DNA of 64,000 bases. Origin: Ceratopteris richardii (Eukaryota > Streptophyta > Polypodiopsida > Polypodiales > Pteridaceae). A model generated the notes under the pieces. It searched no databases. It was not told where the DNA came from and was given only the letters and a program-made list of their open reading frames with translations. The stretch's first letter is position 1. Each line of letters starts with the position of its first letter. Where the stretch lies: the NCBI GenBank assembly GCA_020310875.1, contig CM035417.1:103166647-103230646 (forward strand), in the 5' to 3' direction. This document shows positions 31,601-41,391 of this stretch, piece after piece. Position numbers and translations under genes: made by a program.

Positions 31601-32644
31601 TTTCACTAACTGAGTGGGTCTCAATATTCTTGCGTGTTCACGTGGTCTAGGTAGAGGAAAATCATCTCTACCACCTGGTATTCCATGATCTCTTTGTCTA
31701 TCCGCTCTATTAGTGTCCGTGGTTGTTCTATCTCTCCCTATGGGATGAGTGAAGCTTACTTCCGGTCTCTCTTTATTTCCCTCTCTTTGATTTCCATGGG
31801 CTGAGGATGTTCCTGCCCCTTGTTGACTTGTATTCATGTTCGTTCTAGATGGAGGGAATACCAATTCACCTCTCCATGTGTATGTGTTTTTAGCGCGGTC
31901 AGGCACCACAAAGACTCTTTCTGAAGTCTCATCCAGGTATACAACCTTTCCAGGTGTATCCGGGTCCTTGAACTCGTATATAGTGATGATACCTACCTCA
32001 CTAAGTATTTCGGTCTTGTATCTCCAAAAGGCTTCATCAGTTTCTTTATTTACAAACAACTCTATGCTTCTGTTGTCCTGAGGGATCCATTCCGGGATTA
32101 GTACTCGTGTCAGTACAGATTTCCCTCTAGGTGTTCTAGGCTCTTCTAATGGTTCTTTTCCTTGAGATTTTGCTTCCGTTTCTGGTTGAATCACGCCAAA
32201 CTCGTTGGTATTGTTTGGCTGCGTACTTAAGATGTACATTGTTCCTTCCTTGTCTATGTACGCGTCTCTCTCGAATTTCACCACTGGACGTTCCAATCCA
32301 GTGGGTTGATCGGGGTTGTGCATTTGCACCACTTGCCTTCGCAAACCATCCTCATAGATGCGAGCACCTAATCGGTTGGTTTGGAGAAACTCTAGTTGCG
32401 TTCTATAGGGTCCTTCTGGTTTTTCTAAGTAGGCTACATTCGACCCTCCTTCTGGTCTGTCTATGCTAAATGCCATTTCTGATTCGCTAGTATCTGAGTT
32501 CTCGTAGGGATAACTAGTGTTCAATTGTTGAGCCCACGATCGTGCAGTAGTTCTTACACTTGCCTCTGATGATCTAAGGCTTCGCCGGTCTGACTTACCT
32601 ATATGTTTGCCCGATCTAAGGTTCATTAATTTTCTTCCTTGCAC
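28655..32644 (-). CDS. Gypsy-B Gag-protease segment (1,329 codons)
   Basis: Starts at an ATG at 32644. An N-terminal basic/Ser-rich region is followed by the capsid domain near residues 345-505 (DHVAEFKQVLRAKQVEDMF, LKNTALTWFQPL, LFLDGLLSSKLRSYV). Three short-spaced knuckles of form C-X2-C-X3-H-X4-C lie near 560 (CYTCGGDHMVNVC), 758 (CFRCQGDHFIKDC) and 788 (CADCGKEHIIKDC), with a degenerate one between. A Gln/Pro/Tyr-rich linker and a coiled stretch follow, then retropepsin (AILDSGAGVAIATT near 1222, ILGRPFMRQ). It ends at TAA 28655-28657, where gypsy-A has AAA in the same frame. Unusually long Gag for Ty3/gypsy. Confidence 0.9.
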   Translation of the reverse strand: MQGRKLMNLRSGKHIGKSDRRSLRSSEASVRTTARSWAQQLNTSYPYENSDTSESEMAFSIDRPEGGSNVAYLEKPEGPYRTQLEFLQTNRLGARIYEDGLRRQVVQMHNPDQPTGLERPVVKFERDAYIDKEGTMYILSTQPNNTNEFGVIQPETEAKSQGKEPLEEPRTPRGKSVLTRVLIPEWIPQDNRSIELFVNKETDEAFWRYKTEILSEVGIITIYEFKDPDTPGKVVYLDETSERVFVVPDRAKNTYTWRGELVFPPSRTNMNTSQQGAGTSSAHGNQREGNKERPEVSFTHPIGRDRTTTDTNRADRQRDHGIPGGRDDFPLPRPREHARILRPTQLVKFMKNYFDGTGDPYDHVAEFKQVLRAKQVEDMFTQYNAFGLTLKNTALTWFQPLQQRQFRDIHHFLESFITEFSKSGIRHDTSSLIHSFKQTPQETVRLAGRRFRQYVERCPMQELPSQAKQVSLFLDGLLSSKLRSYVYLKEPRMLEQCVRICIDIEDNLGDELELSKVYKDSDCSSLASTKLSSSIEDLAEKVAQKLGVSSKPRVLTNKRCYTCGGDHMVNVCPNAPQPQANPSGQYCTIERRYTNHTAQDCPYNKQTVRQNYLQTYQQPGRYQGHYNAQPYYYRPPQNYPYQAQQRPQPVLAQQPPPPANVISVKYAAAEKNLSRALVPSSPLITESDPNSNSFDSTHVDSPPAYYTESPEHVETYYYDSPPVEPSWEPDYANVMYTNPNPRPQLRQQRPQGPRGPCFRCQGDHFIKDCPHPPIAGQSQYYNIQGFCADCGKEHIIKDCPKNPVNASNVTPINVIGIVNNVDGSNPTYVPIQAITRAQALLQNQQLNQEKVVGSSEVAESSSKKTKSWKDSRERIKRKWSKKITELEGSLKESRAKIQELTSQELNQENPAQKSGSVLEEPIPENLDMMFHAYQARLKEGPQVAEMSKNYPRADLEIERTKLCMKMVELAQALFEASRYLNWNDMAKPELHFQGLMERLEYLIESKEKKNQPRNPIVPETQERNAPSLSQVPNSESQDDVSSIHRYSHEFLREIQEEKWRKEQGTHPPIQEIDDLQEQFPQDIPSIYDDVEEEQLSEHTRFESNSLQELPQFTRPWEAKSISMRAPTIIVRNEESVIPRNTEVIKNTKVQCNLTLEELLKVKPELWKHVANQFPELATTPSQIGSQNKVPEIPVEKIGDVSEGEEGNTYLPITHQGYTTKAILDSGAGVAIATTALWKCWGKPALRPTKMKLQMADGHIEKPLGLLEGISLTTCGVEFEHTFAICDFAKNHAYEMILGRPFMRQLQIVQDWGTNSLYLQHLGVTTKVNL

Positions 32645-34443
32645 ACTCAGTACACGCTCAGATCGTCACACATTCTTTGTTATTACTTTCTTGATTCTTT
32701 TTAGATTTCTTTAGATTCTTGTCTTAATGTATGCGTCAGGAATTTGACTTTCCGTTATAATTTTGAGTTCTCGTTCCGTCAGACTTATGTTCTTTCCTTT
32801 AGGTTTTCGTGTCACACCCTTTACTTTAGTCTTGAACTTGAAAGAATTAAATATCTTGAACTTGAGGCGTTCCTATCGTCTTAATCCACAATGCTAATGT
32901 TTATCCTAAGCTAAGAATTGACTGAGGGGGTTGAGTAATCTTCCAACCTCGAGTCAGCTTTTCTGGTTGCTCTGATGCCCAAGAAGCCGCGCTTCCCAAG
33001 CTTTATGCCCTTCACTGCCTTGCCTTGGTTGCCTTCGATTGCCCTTGCTAGACCTGGACAAATCCAATATTAGACCAATTCACAGTTGGATGATCAAGCA
33101 CTTAAGTATATACACCTTTTAAGTCCCTTCCCTTTTGCCCAACTTTTTAATGTTTGCCCCCTGGCTTTCAAGTCCCAAACTAGGTCAACCTCAAAATAGT
33201 TTCTCTAAAAATAGATGTATCCTTTAAGAAAAAAAACAATTGAGGTCACGTAGTACTCGTAGAGAGCTTTCTAACGAGCTATTAAGCTCAAAAAACGGAC
33301 TTCGGATGAAAAAGTTATGACCGTTCAGGCCCTGGGGGGTAAAAACTGACAAACAGGTTTTTCTCCAAATATGAGCTAAGGGGTCTCCTATGAGTCTAAT
33401 CACCTAAAAATTTCCCAAAAATAGCCCCAAAATTGGCCAAAAAATGAAACCCTAAAATTTGCGATGGGGGTGCACAATCGCGATGGTCTGAGATGATCGC
33501 GATGGTCTGGGACCGTCGCGATGGCGTGAGGGTGCACCGTCGCGATGGCGTGAAATTGCACCGTCGCGATGGCGTGAAATTGCACAATCGCGATGGTCTG
33601 AAAGTGCACAATCGCGATGGCGTCGAGGGGCACAATCGCGATGGCGTCAGTCAACGGTCAACGTGGACAATCGCGATGGTCCAAAGTGAACCGTCGCGAT
33701 GGTCACAGATGCGATGGCTTGAGCCAATCGCGATGGTCTGAATTTTTGAAGTGTCGCGATGGTGTGAGGGTGTCGTCGCGATGGTCCGAAAAATGAACCG
33801 TCGCGATGGTCTAGATTGCCACGTGGCACCATCGGCGCGATGGCATGAGCCAATCGCGATGGCGTGACACAATCGCGATGGTCAGAGACCGTCGCGATGG
33901 TCCGGCCAAGCCGTCGCGATGGTGTGAGCCAATCGCGATGGTGTGACACAATCGCGATGGTCAGAGACCGTCGCGATGGTCCACCAAAATGCAAATTTTG
34001 TGAATGCAGCTATGGATTCTTGTAGGCGCAGGTGTGCTCTTCACGCTGGTGTGGTCGCCTTCTCCAAATTCCGAACTTTGCAGACCATCGCGATGGTCTG
34101 ACACAGACGGAAATTTCTGACAGAAACTGAAGTTTTTACCTTTTTGCAGCCTTCCTGATGCACTGGAGCTCTGTACCTGCAAGAAAACTCAAGAAAACAA
34201 AAGTACACACAAGCACAAAAGCTCTCTCTCACTCTCTCGCATGCACAAATGAGGGGAAATGAGGAGAATGGGGGGATATAGTGAATTTTCTGATTTTTTT
34301 GGAACTGAAGATGATGATGCGGTGATGAAGATGGAGTGTGGGGGAGGTGAAAAACACTAAAAACTAAGTAAAAAAAATAAATTTTTACCTTCCAACGCCA
34401 CTTCTTGCTATACTCTTACCATCACACATTCGTCCTAGACTCG
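32645..34443 (-). other. Gypsy-B 5' leader
   Basis: 1.8 kb between the gag start and the primer site. No conserved coding frame; its short open frames come from the repeat array at 33461-33985. The part at 33061-33460 and 33990-34440 shows nothing I recognise. Confidence 0.7.
33461..33985. repeat. Tandem TCGCGATGG array in gypsy-B leader
   Basis: About 20 exact TCGCGATGG motifs (one more at about 34086) in degenerate units of roughly 17-30 bases, mostly of form (AA/CG)TCGCGATGG(T/C)(C/G)TGA. The core contains the palindrome TCGCGA. Each unit adds two CpG sites, unlike the AT-rich surroundings. Unit spacing is irregular and there are no unique spacers of constant size. Confidence 0.9.
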
Positions 34444-34445
34444 AT

Positions 34446-34462
34446 ACCTGGCAACGGCGCCA
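34446..34462 (-). other. Gypsy-B primer-binding site (mutated tRNA-Asp type)
   Basis: The minus strand reads TGGCGCCGTTGCCAGGT next to the 5' LTR; the last bases differ from the canonical GGGG seen at 24270. Confidence 0.8.
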
Positions 34463-34469
34463 AATTTGG

Positions 34470-35117
34470 TGTTGCTCTAGCACAAGGGTGAGAACCACGT
34501 TAAGAAGCTTCACCTCCTTAATGTCAATCCGCGGAAGAGATAGGAGTGATATGAAGATCGTGAATGTGAGATGAAGTGAGAGTGAAGGTGAGAAGCATAG
34601 AAACGCACACACACATACACACACACTACGAAGAGACAAGCAAGACACAATGGAAGGTGATAAATCAACTCTATTACTCAAGAACACTATTACAAGCTCA
34701 AAATAGCTCTAAGCTCTTCTCTACTCCAACAAGCTAACCTCAAAAATGAGCTCTCTAGCTCTTTTTATAGTTTCTAGACTAGTTTTGACCGGTTTCACAT
34801 CTAGTGACCGGCATAGTTAAAAATTAGGTCCTAGATGCTATTTGGAAGGGTAAACGGTGTCTAAAAATAACGAAAATTGATACGCTTGTTCTACCTAAGC
34901 TCCTCAAGCTCGAGGACTCCTCGGCTTGCACAAAATGGAGCTATGGATTACAAAATGGGGTTTTCTATGTTACATATGTTACAATAGTGATAAAAATCAC
35001 TGTTGGAGGTTTTTGGAAAGTATTTGAAAACATAATTATTTGAAAAACGATTCGACTGGCTCCCTTCTCCGTTGTTACATGCTTCCGTGTCGTCTGTGCC
35101 TCTGGCTGCTTCCAACA
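34470..35117 (-). repeat. Gypsy-B 5' LTR (648 bp)
   Basis: Same ends as 24294-24941. Differences at five positions by eye. It interrupts the LTR-C copy at 35118-35905. Confidence 0.95.
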
Positions 35118-35905
35118 ATGCATAAAGCATACATGTACTGATTCTCTTGTACCTATGCTGAATAGGACTCCTCCTGATATGGATGGCACTGCCTCCATAA
35201 GATCCAAGTAGTACTTGTGTGCATAAAGAGAATATGTACCTGAATTCTTAACATAAGATGTAAATCTTATGTTAACCACCATCCAATGTCTTTGAAGTAA
35301 CCCAAAATCTTCATGTAGAAGAACATCTTCAAATACATCATGTGAATGGCTGATCCACACCACCAAGCTACTAATAGATAAGTCATCTTCATAAGCAAGA
35401 GTGTGATCACACTCTTCTTCTCCAAGAAGAACTCCATAGCTGCTCTGCAACATGCTCCAAGATAGCACCATGGCTGCCCCATGTGCTAGAAGCATCAGCT
35501 CTATTGAAGTACCAAAGCTCCAAAGCTTGTTGTTGAACTAGGTGAAGCATAATTAAACAATGAGTCAATGGCTTCTTATATAGCTTTGCTTATACCTTGA
35601 AAAGCTCCTCCAAAAGCAACCAATAAAGCACGAGCAATATGATCGCTAAAAAATGCCATATTCGCATATTTGCATCCGCTGCCATCTTTGAAATAAAGCA
35701 AAAGCATGACAAAAAAATCTTCCACGCTGTGCCCGCTTGGTATCGAACCTTGGTGGGAGCTTTGGGAGGTTAATGACATAGCCACGTAGCCTAGCATCGA
35801 CAGCTTGTAGAGGGGCTAGAAAGAACAACTATACGTGCTATAAATGTGAGCAAAAATGAACCATAGCACTCATGCACAATGTGCTATATGACATTGTTTC
35901 CAACA
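35118..35905 (-). repeat. LTR-C, truncated inverted copy
   Basis: The minus strand begins TGTTGGAAACAATGTCAT at 35905 and is homologous throughout, with scattered differences, to 37066-37856 on the plus strand. It is cut at 35117 by the gypsy-B LTR. Open frames of up to 176 codons inside it lie across LTR sequence and are not considered genes. Confidence 0.8.
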
Positions 35906-36157
35906 ACAAGTACGAGAAACCCTAATTACTCAAGTTCAAGTGTAGTTAGACTATTGTTGTGGTAAAACCTAAGGAAAAAAAACATAAATTGATCAATCAC
36001 TCATCAATTTTGGATAAAAACTCAAGTACTCCTAGTGACGCCATTCAACGGACAATATTGCTCAAGAGAAAATAAAAAAAAAAGAACAAGTGATTGTGAA
36101 ATAAGAGCATTGAAATGTGGTTGTACTTGGGAAACATTGGGATAATAGATAAGGCAT

Positions 36158-36340
36158 ATGAATCTTAGATTAGGTAGACACCTAGGTCGGGATAGACAAA
36201 GCATCATGTCCTCTGAAGCTAGTGCCAACCACACAGCTAGGTCGTGGGCTTTGCAACTCGAGAAACCTTTAGGACTATTGGAAGGAATAACTCTCACCAC
36301 TTGTGGTGTGGAGAGAATGTCTGGAGAAAATTCCTGTTAG
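36158..36340 (+). pseudogene. Gag start fused to protease fragment
   Basis: 60 codons. The first ~34 match the gypsy-B Gag N-terminus (MNLRLGRHLGRDRQS, ANHTARSWALQLE), and the next ~18 match the protease region about 1,230 residues further on (KPLGLLEGITLTTCGVE) in the same frame. About 3.7 kb of gag-protease has been removed at a clean joint, as in deletion derivatives of LTR elements. It then diverges and stops. Confidence 0.7.
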
Positions 36341-36532
36341 GGTGTTCCTGTTCAGAAGAAGGTTCCAGAGTTCTATTGAAGAGAAACTTGATATTTCATA
36401 GAGGTATGTTTCAGAGGTGTGCACATTTATGTTTATACCAAGTTCTGAAGGAAAGAGGTATGAAAGACTTACAGATTGAACAAAGATGAAGATGTGATGA
36501 AATCATAGACTTTTTTATGAGACTCATGAGTT

Positions 36533-36595
36533 GATTTCAGTTGAGTTGAGTTGAGTTGAGTTGAGTTGAGTTGACTTGAGTTGACTTGACTTGAC
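36533..36595 (+). repeat. TTGAG/TTGAC pentamer microsatellite
   Basis: Roughly eleven tandem pentamers TTGAG with TTGAC variants at the 3' side. Confidence 0.9.
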
Positions 36596-37065
36596 TACAG
36601 TCAGAGATGAACCAATAGTCGTCATAATACACTAAGTTGTGAGTTGTCAGTCACAAGTCCCAAGATTCTGTTCTTGATTTTGTTTAGTGTATCTACATGA
36701 CACAACAGAAGTACGTTGAGAAACCTTTTTGGAAGGTAAATGCAAATATGTGGATCCTAATGTATGTTTTCAGGTTTGAGAAGATAGTAGATAGCAGGTT
36801 CAGAGTCAGCTCATGCTATATATGTTGTCAAGCAGTGATTGCTTGATGTGTACACTTTTGGATATCTAGTTTGCATATTTTCTCAAGGATTATGGTTCAT
36901 ATTCAGCAAGTTCAGGTTTTTGAAGTATGAAGGAAAGTCAAATTCAGTTTTGAAGAAGACTTTTGAAGAAAAGGTTTGAAGGTCCATTTGAGGAGTACAA
37001 GTTTGAAGATTATGAAGTTTTCAGATTCAATTCATTTTGTACCAATATGACATTGCCGTGGGGAT

Positions 37066-38280
37066 TGTTGGAAACAATGTCATCTAGCACATTGTGCATG
37101 AGTGCTATGGTTCATTTTTGCTCACATTTGTAGCATGCATAGCTGTTCTTTCTAGTTCCTCGACAAGCTATGGGTGCTAGGTGATGTGGCTATGTCATTA
37201 ACCTCCCAAAACTCCCACCAGGGCTCGATACCCAGCGAGTGCAGTGCGAAAGATTTTTTGTCATGCTTTTGCTTTATTTCAAAGACAGCAGCGGATGCGA
37301 ATATGTAAATATGGTGTTTTTTAGTGATCATATTGCTCGTGCTTTATTGATTGCTTTTGGAGGAGCTTTTCAAGGTATAAGCAAAGCTATATAAGAAGCC
37401 ATTGGCTCATTGTTTAATTATCCTTCACCTAGTTCAACACCAAGCTTTGGAGCTTTGGTACCTCAATAGAGGTGATGCTTCTAGCACATGGGGCAACCAT
37501 GGTGCTATCTTGGAGCATGTTCAGGAGCGGTTGTGGAGTTCTTCTTGGAGAAGAAGAATGTGCTCACACTCTTGCTTATGGAGAGGACTTATCTATTGGC
37601 AGCTTGGTGGTGTGGATCAGCCATTCACATGATGTATTTGAAGATGGTCTTCTACATGAAGATTTTGGGTTACTTCAAAGACATTGGATGGTGGTTAACA
37701 TAAGATTTACATCTTATGTTAAGAATTCAGGTACATATTCTCTTTATGCACACAGGTACTACTTGGAGCTTTTGGAGGCAGTGACATCCATATTGGAAGG
37801 AGTCCTATTCAGCATAGGTACAAGGGAAATAGTACATGTATGCTTTATGCATATTTGGATGAGGTGTTTGAGAAGGTATGTTCATATGAGTTTGAGGATT
37901 TCTGGCAGCAAACTTGTTAGCATTCTTTGCTACTTTTGTAAGTATGTGATCTTTTCACACACGTGTCTAACTTAGGTTCTTCCATAGCCTAAGGTTAGAT
38001 GAGGGTTTGTTGATTATCAGTTTTAGACTGATCCTTCCTCTTTCTGTCACTCATATTCACTCTTCTACAACCTATTAGGTCACACATCTCATATATATTC
38101 AGATTTCTTTCCATACATCTGAATATGTTTGTTACATTTGTACATTCACTCATCCATGTATTTCTGTTCACATAGAGTGGTCGAGAGTTTTGACTCCCAT
38201 ATTGTAATTTGACATTGGTATGTTTGATAGTGTGAGTAAGCCCTGGCTTACATAACACTTTACACATGTTGTCTAATCTT
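37066..38280 (+). repeat. LTR-C, plus-strand 3' LTR
   Basis: Begins TGTTGGAAACAATG right after a purine run. The first ~790 bases repeat in inverse at 35118-35905. The end near 38280 (ACTTTACA) is a guess from the TG...CA rule because no second full copy is present. Confidence 0.6.
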
Positions 38281-38460
38281 TCTCTCTATCTTTGTCTCAT
38301 CATTTGTATGATTAAATGTGGTATGTTCATATTTTGTTAATATTGGAAGATTGCTGGAATTAATGTTGTAAATCTTGGATCTATGGAACTTAGACTTGTG
38401 GTATTAGTTATGGACTTACTAAATTTCCAACGCTTGTATCATGCCTAATATAACCCTAAT
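38281..38460. other. Unassigned spacer
   Basis: AT-rich, no gene or repeat recognised. Confidence 0.3.
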
Positions 38461-38730
38461 TAATCAGAACCACTAGTCACACTTAGCGTGAACTAGGCTC
38501 AACGGAGCTCTACAAATTATGAAAATTGGCATGTACATAGATCTAACACTCCTCAAGCTCAAGGACTCCTTTGCTTGACTAAAATGAAGTTGGAGTTAGC
38601 AAAATTGGGATTTACAATGGTGTGTAGTGATTAAAATCACTATTTCATAAGAAGTTTCATTCAGAAATTCGATGGGCCAAGTTGCTAGATCTTCTTGGAC
38701 TTCCTTGTTTGCTAGGTTCTGCTTGGTCCT
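38461..38730 (-). repeat. Decayed gypsy-B-type LTR fragment
   Basis: Recognisably related to part of the gypsy-B LTR (24640-24890): the CTCCTCAAGCTC(A/G)AGGACTCCT block, the AAAATG(A/G)AG run and GTGATTAAAATCACT match in order. Strongly diverged, so a much older insertion than gypsy-B. Confidence 0.65.
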
Positions 38731-38761
38731 CCTTTTGTTTTGATTCTCTTTGACTAGTTAG

Positions 38762-39160
38762 TTGCATGCTTCCTTGTTGAGGAATCCTATCTTCCATGCT
38801 CACACAAAGCACATTGAGGTGCACTATCATTATGCCAAGGAGAGACTTCTTGCTAACGCGAACAATTTAGCTTATGTCCCCATTTATGATAATGTTCTAG
38901 ACCTTTTTGCAAAGGCTCTGCCTATGAAAAAGTTAGAAACATTAAAAACATATTTAGGCTTACTTTGTTTTGTGGATTGAGTTCATTTTGTATAGCTTGG
39001 CACTTATACATGAGTGCCAACTCCTTGTTCATTGAATCGCTCCCAAGCAAGATCTATGCATCGATCGGGATGTGTGTAAACATACTTACCTATGGAACTT
39101 TTTTTCCTCTTTACGAGGTTCCCCCCTCCTCCAATTTGTATATACACCCATAAAACTAGT
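38762..39160 (+). pseudogene. Copia RNase H C-terminus and 3' end
   Basis: 72 codons: RNPIFHAHTKHIEVHYHYAK, then LAYVPIYDNVLDLFAKALP and the terminal LGLLCFVD, matching the last residues of copia-1. The following ~180 bases match the copia-1 3' untranslated region and start of the LTR (GCACTTATACATGAGTGCCAACTCC, then GTATATACACC). Plus-strand remnant of the copia-1/2/3 family. Confidence 0.8.
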
Positions 39161-40013
39161 ATTTATTATACTTTAGAGTTATCCTCTCCAATAATTATAG
39201 CATAATAGACAAACAATGACAAACATTAAATTGTCAATACATGAATTCAAAGACTCTACCCCCTTTCTAATCGATGAAACTCAAGATTTATCAAGAAAGG
39301 ATCAATATATTCATTAATCCAAATCATATAAGCAAAATAATTCAAGATCTTACCATTTCCATTATAAATCTATTTTGATCATAAGTGGAGATAAAAATAA
39401 GATTTTTTAATGATTTAATTGCCTAAAATATGGCATTAGGAATATGCTCGTATCATTAGTTTCAAGTTTCTATGTCTATAAACCCCTTACAAGAGAATCT
39501 CAATTTTTGCAACTTTACACAATCATGAGAAAATAGATTCTGTCTTGAATTCACAAGCATTTAGATTGAGAATAGATCAATGAAGGTCATGTCCATACAT
39601 AAGACAACCAATCTCTAAGATAAATCCATGGAATTCACTCACCAAATTCATTTTAAAATATCGAGAAAGCAAAGTGACAAGAATTTACTTTTGAAAGAGC
39701 TCCTTAACTTCTCATTCAAAAATGAAGTACTTTTACAAAGTGGCTTGAATTGTCTTTTATACCAATTTAAGTGTCCAAGTTCATACTTAAAAAAGTATCC
39801 CTTTCTCATTCTATCCTAGAAATATACAGTCTAGAGAGCTCTAAAAATTTGATTAAAATACATAAAATTGATACCATCATGAGGAAGAATATTCCACATT
39901 TTTATAAAATTTGGAATAATTTACAATATTAAAAATACATTTTTTCTTTTTTTCTTTATAAAAACTCCATTGGAACTTGCTCTTTGAAGTTGTTCTGACA
40001 TTCATTCCAACAT
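39161..40013 (-). repeat. Probable 3' LTR of a minus-strand copia remnant (copia-5)
   Basis: Ends TTCATTCCAACA at 40013, followed by TCTTCCCCCTCTTGCTC, which on the minus strand is a typical polypurine tract before TGTTGG. The low-coordinate edge is not defined and no partner LTR was identified. No coding content. Confidence 0.45.
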
Positions 40014-40134
40014 CTTCCCCCTCTTGCTCTTTTGTCACACTTGACAAAATTGTTTTGTTAATTTCTAATGCCTCTTGTTTCTTCTATAAACTTGAGAGAT
40101 CAGGTCACGACTTTTCCTTTCAGTGACATTCAAG

Positions 40135-40395
40135 TCATACACCATTCTTCCAAAGCTCCTCTCCATTTTCACAGTCCAATACTATAAAGTAAACATTACC
40201 TACCAAGTGCAATTGAATCTTAGACCTAGCCATTTCATCCAACTCATCCCAATCATTTTCATTCATGCTAGTAGATTTCTTTGAGATTCTATTTACTGTC
40301 TTCCATTGCCTCCTTTGAATCAGCACATCTTTAATCTGATTCTTCCATAGAGAAAAGTTTGTGCCATCAATTTTTTGGATCTCAAAATGGTCTTT
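40135..40395 (-). pseudogene. Copia-5 Gag N-terminal remnant
   Basis: The minus strand encodes a UBN2-type copia Gag opening: FEIQKIDGTNFSLWKNQIKD, VLIQRRQWKTVNR, then NENDWDELDEMARSKIQLHL and NVYFIVLDCENGEELWKN, broken after about 85 codons. The rest of the element between it and the polypurine tract (40014-40134) is deleted. A weak primer-site-like sequence lies at 40466-40477. Confidence 0.7.
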
Positions 40396-40479
40396 GCCCT
40401 ATAAGTTATAGCTCCTCCTCAGAACACTAGCACTAGACCTTGATCCATTAGACCTGCTGAGACCTCTGATGTCATGATG

Positions 40480-41391
40480 ATATAGAATTGAATAGAATGA
40501 TAATGAAGCTAGAAGAGTCCAAACACCACTTATGCCCAAAAAAAGGATGACCAAGTATTAGATTCTAAGAAAAAATTCAGTAGAGTCTTCCCAAAAAATG
40601 AATTAATGAGCAATAATGAACAATAAAAAGGATTATGTGAGACTAAATGTGCTCACACCAATAAGTGTAAATTGACCATTGTATCGTTGACAAAACCAAA
40701 AAATCTGGAAAACTTTTGCCAGAGTCTCCTCTGCAAAATGAGCATATGACTAGTGTCAAAATCTCATAAAATTGTAAGTACTAACATGTAAACCTGCATA
40801 GTGAATCATTAACTCTACTGTGTATAATCAGTTAATCGAAAGAAGCCAACTAGGCTTATCGAACACCTATGAACAACTAGCATACATCTCCCATGGCGAG
40901 ACTGGGTAAGTCTTCCACCTGCATCATCGAAGAGATCCCGACATCTGGGTGTCTCTTAGTTAAGAAAACCTCACCATGACCCTCTTTATCAATGTCAAAG
41001 GCTTTATGCAAATACGTAACAGCTATATCAATGACCACATTGACATACGTAAGCGGTATCCATAGAAGCATACATGGTGTGTATGTGCTCAATATATGCA
41101 GTAAAATGGAACTGAAAGGCTGAATTCACAACCCAAACACTAGCCAATAACACCTGCAAGTCTTTGTCAACTTTGTTTTTTAGGCTCAAAAACCTGCAGA
41201 AACTTGCAATGGTTACTCCCACCACAACTGAAACCCTTCAAGAAACCTATATATTTACTAATGAGGCTGAAAATAGAGCTTCAAAGTTGGATATTCATTG
41301 TCGAAGAAGTACAAGGAACACTCTTCTTGATGTCCTTGAACCTGTGTAAAGATAACTATGCATGAAAGTGCTCCAAAATGGCTCCAATAAT
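40480..41391. other. Unassigned AT-rich stretch
   Basis: May include the 5' LTR of copia-5, but I could not pair it with 39161-40013. The short open frames present (65-76 codons) have no recognisable motif. Confidence 0.35.

Larger units (their letters stand above)
24294..35117 (-). mobile_element. Gypsy-B: near-intact Ty3/gypsy retrotransposon
   Basis: 10,824 bp on the minus strand: LTRs 24294-24941 and 34470-35117 (648 bp each, 5 substitutions apart), tRNA-Asp-type primer site (34446-34462), a 1.8-kb leader with a tandem array, a gag-protease-RT-RNase H-integrase polyprotein in one continuous frame from 32644 to 24899 broken only by two in-frame stops, and a polypurine tract (24942-24958). 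No matching target duplication: the right flank begins ATGCA while the left flank is the gypsy-A primer site, so one LTR seems shared between two elements. Confidence 0.92.
35906..37065 (+). mobile_element. Internal region of a non-autonomous gypsy derivative
   Basis: Lies between the two inverted LTR-C copies and ends with a purine-rich GTGGGGAT directly before the plus-strand LTR-C, as expected of a 3' end. The only coding trace is a gypsy-B-like gag start fused to protease sequence (36158-36340). The remainder (36340-37060) is non-coding apart from a short TTGAG repeat. The 5' LTR in the same orientation is missing. Confidence 0.55.

Noticed and set aside
33396..33994. CRISPR-like array of repeated CGCGATGG units
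   Set aside because: The repeat is only 9 bases, intervals are irregular and themselves similar, the context is a plant LTR element leader and no cas gene exists.
34965..35495. A 176-codon minus-strand open frame with a homologue at 37472-37975
   Set aside because: Both lie in inverted copies of the same LTR (LTR-C); the frame in one copy continues into the gypsy-B LTR. Shared openness reflects shared sequence, and no domain is recognisable.
39241..41391. Host gene in the least repetitive-looking stretch
   Set aside because: Only a copia Gag remnant (40135-40395) and a polypurine tract could be recognised; the other short frames lack codon structure, motifs or splice logic.
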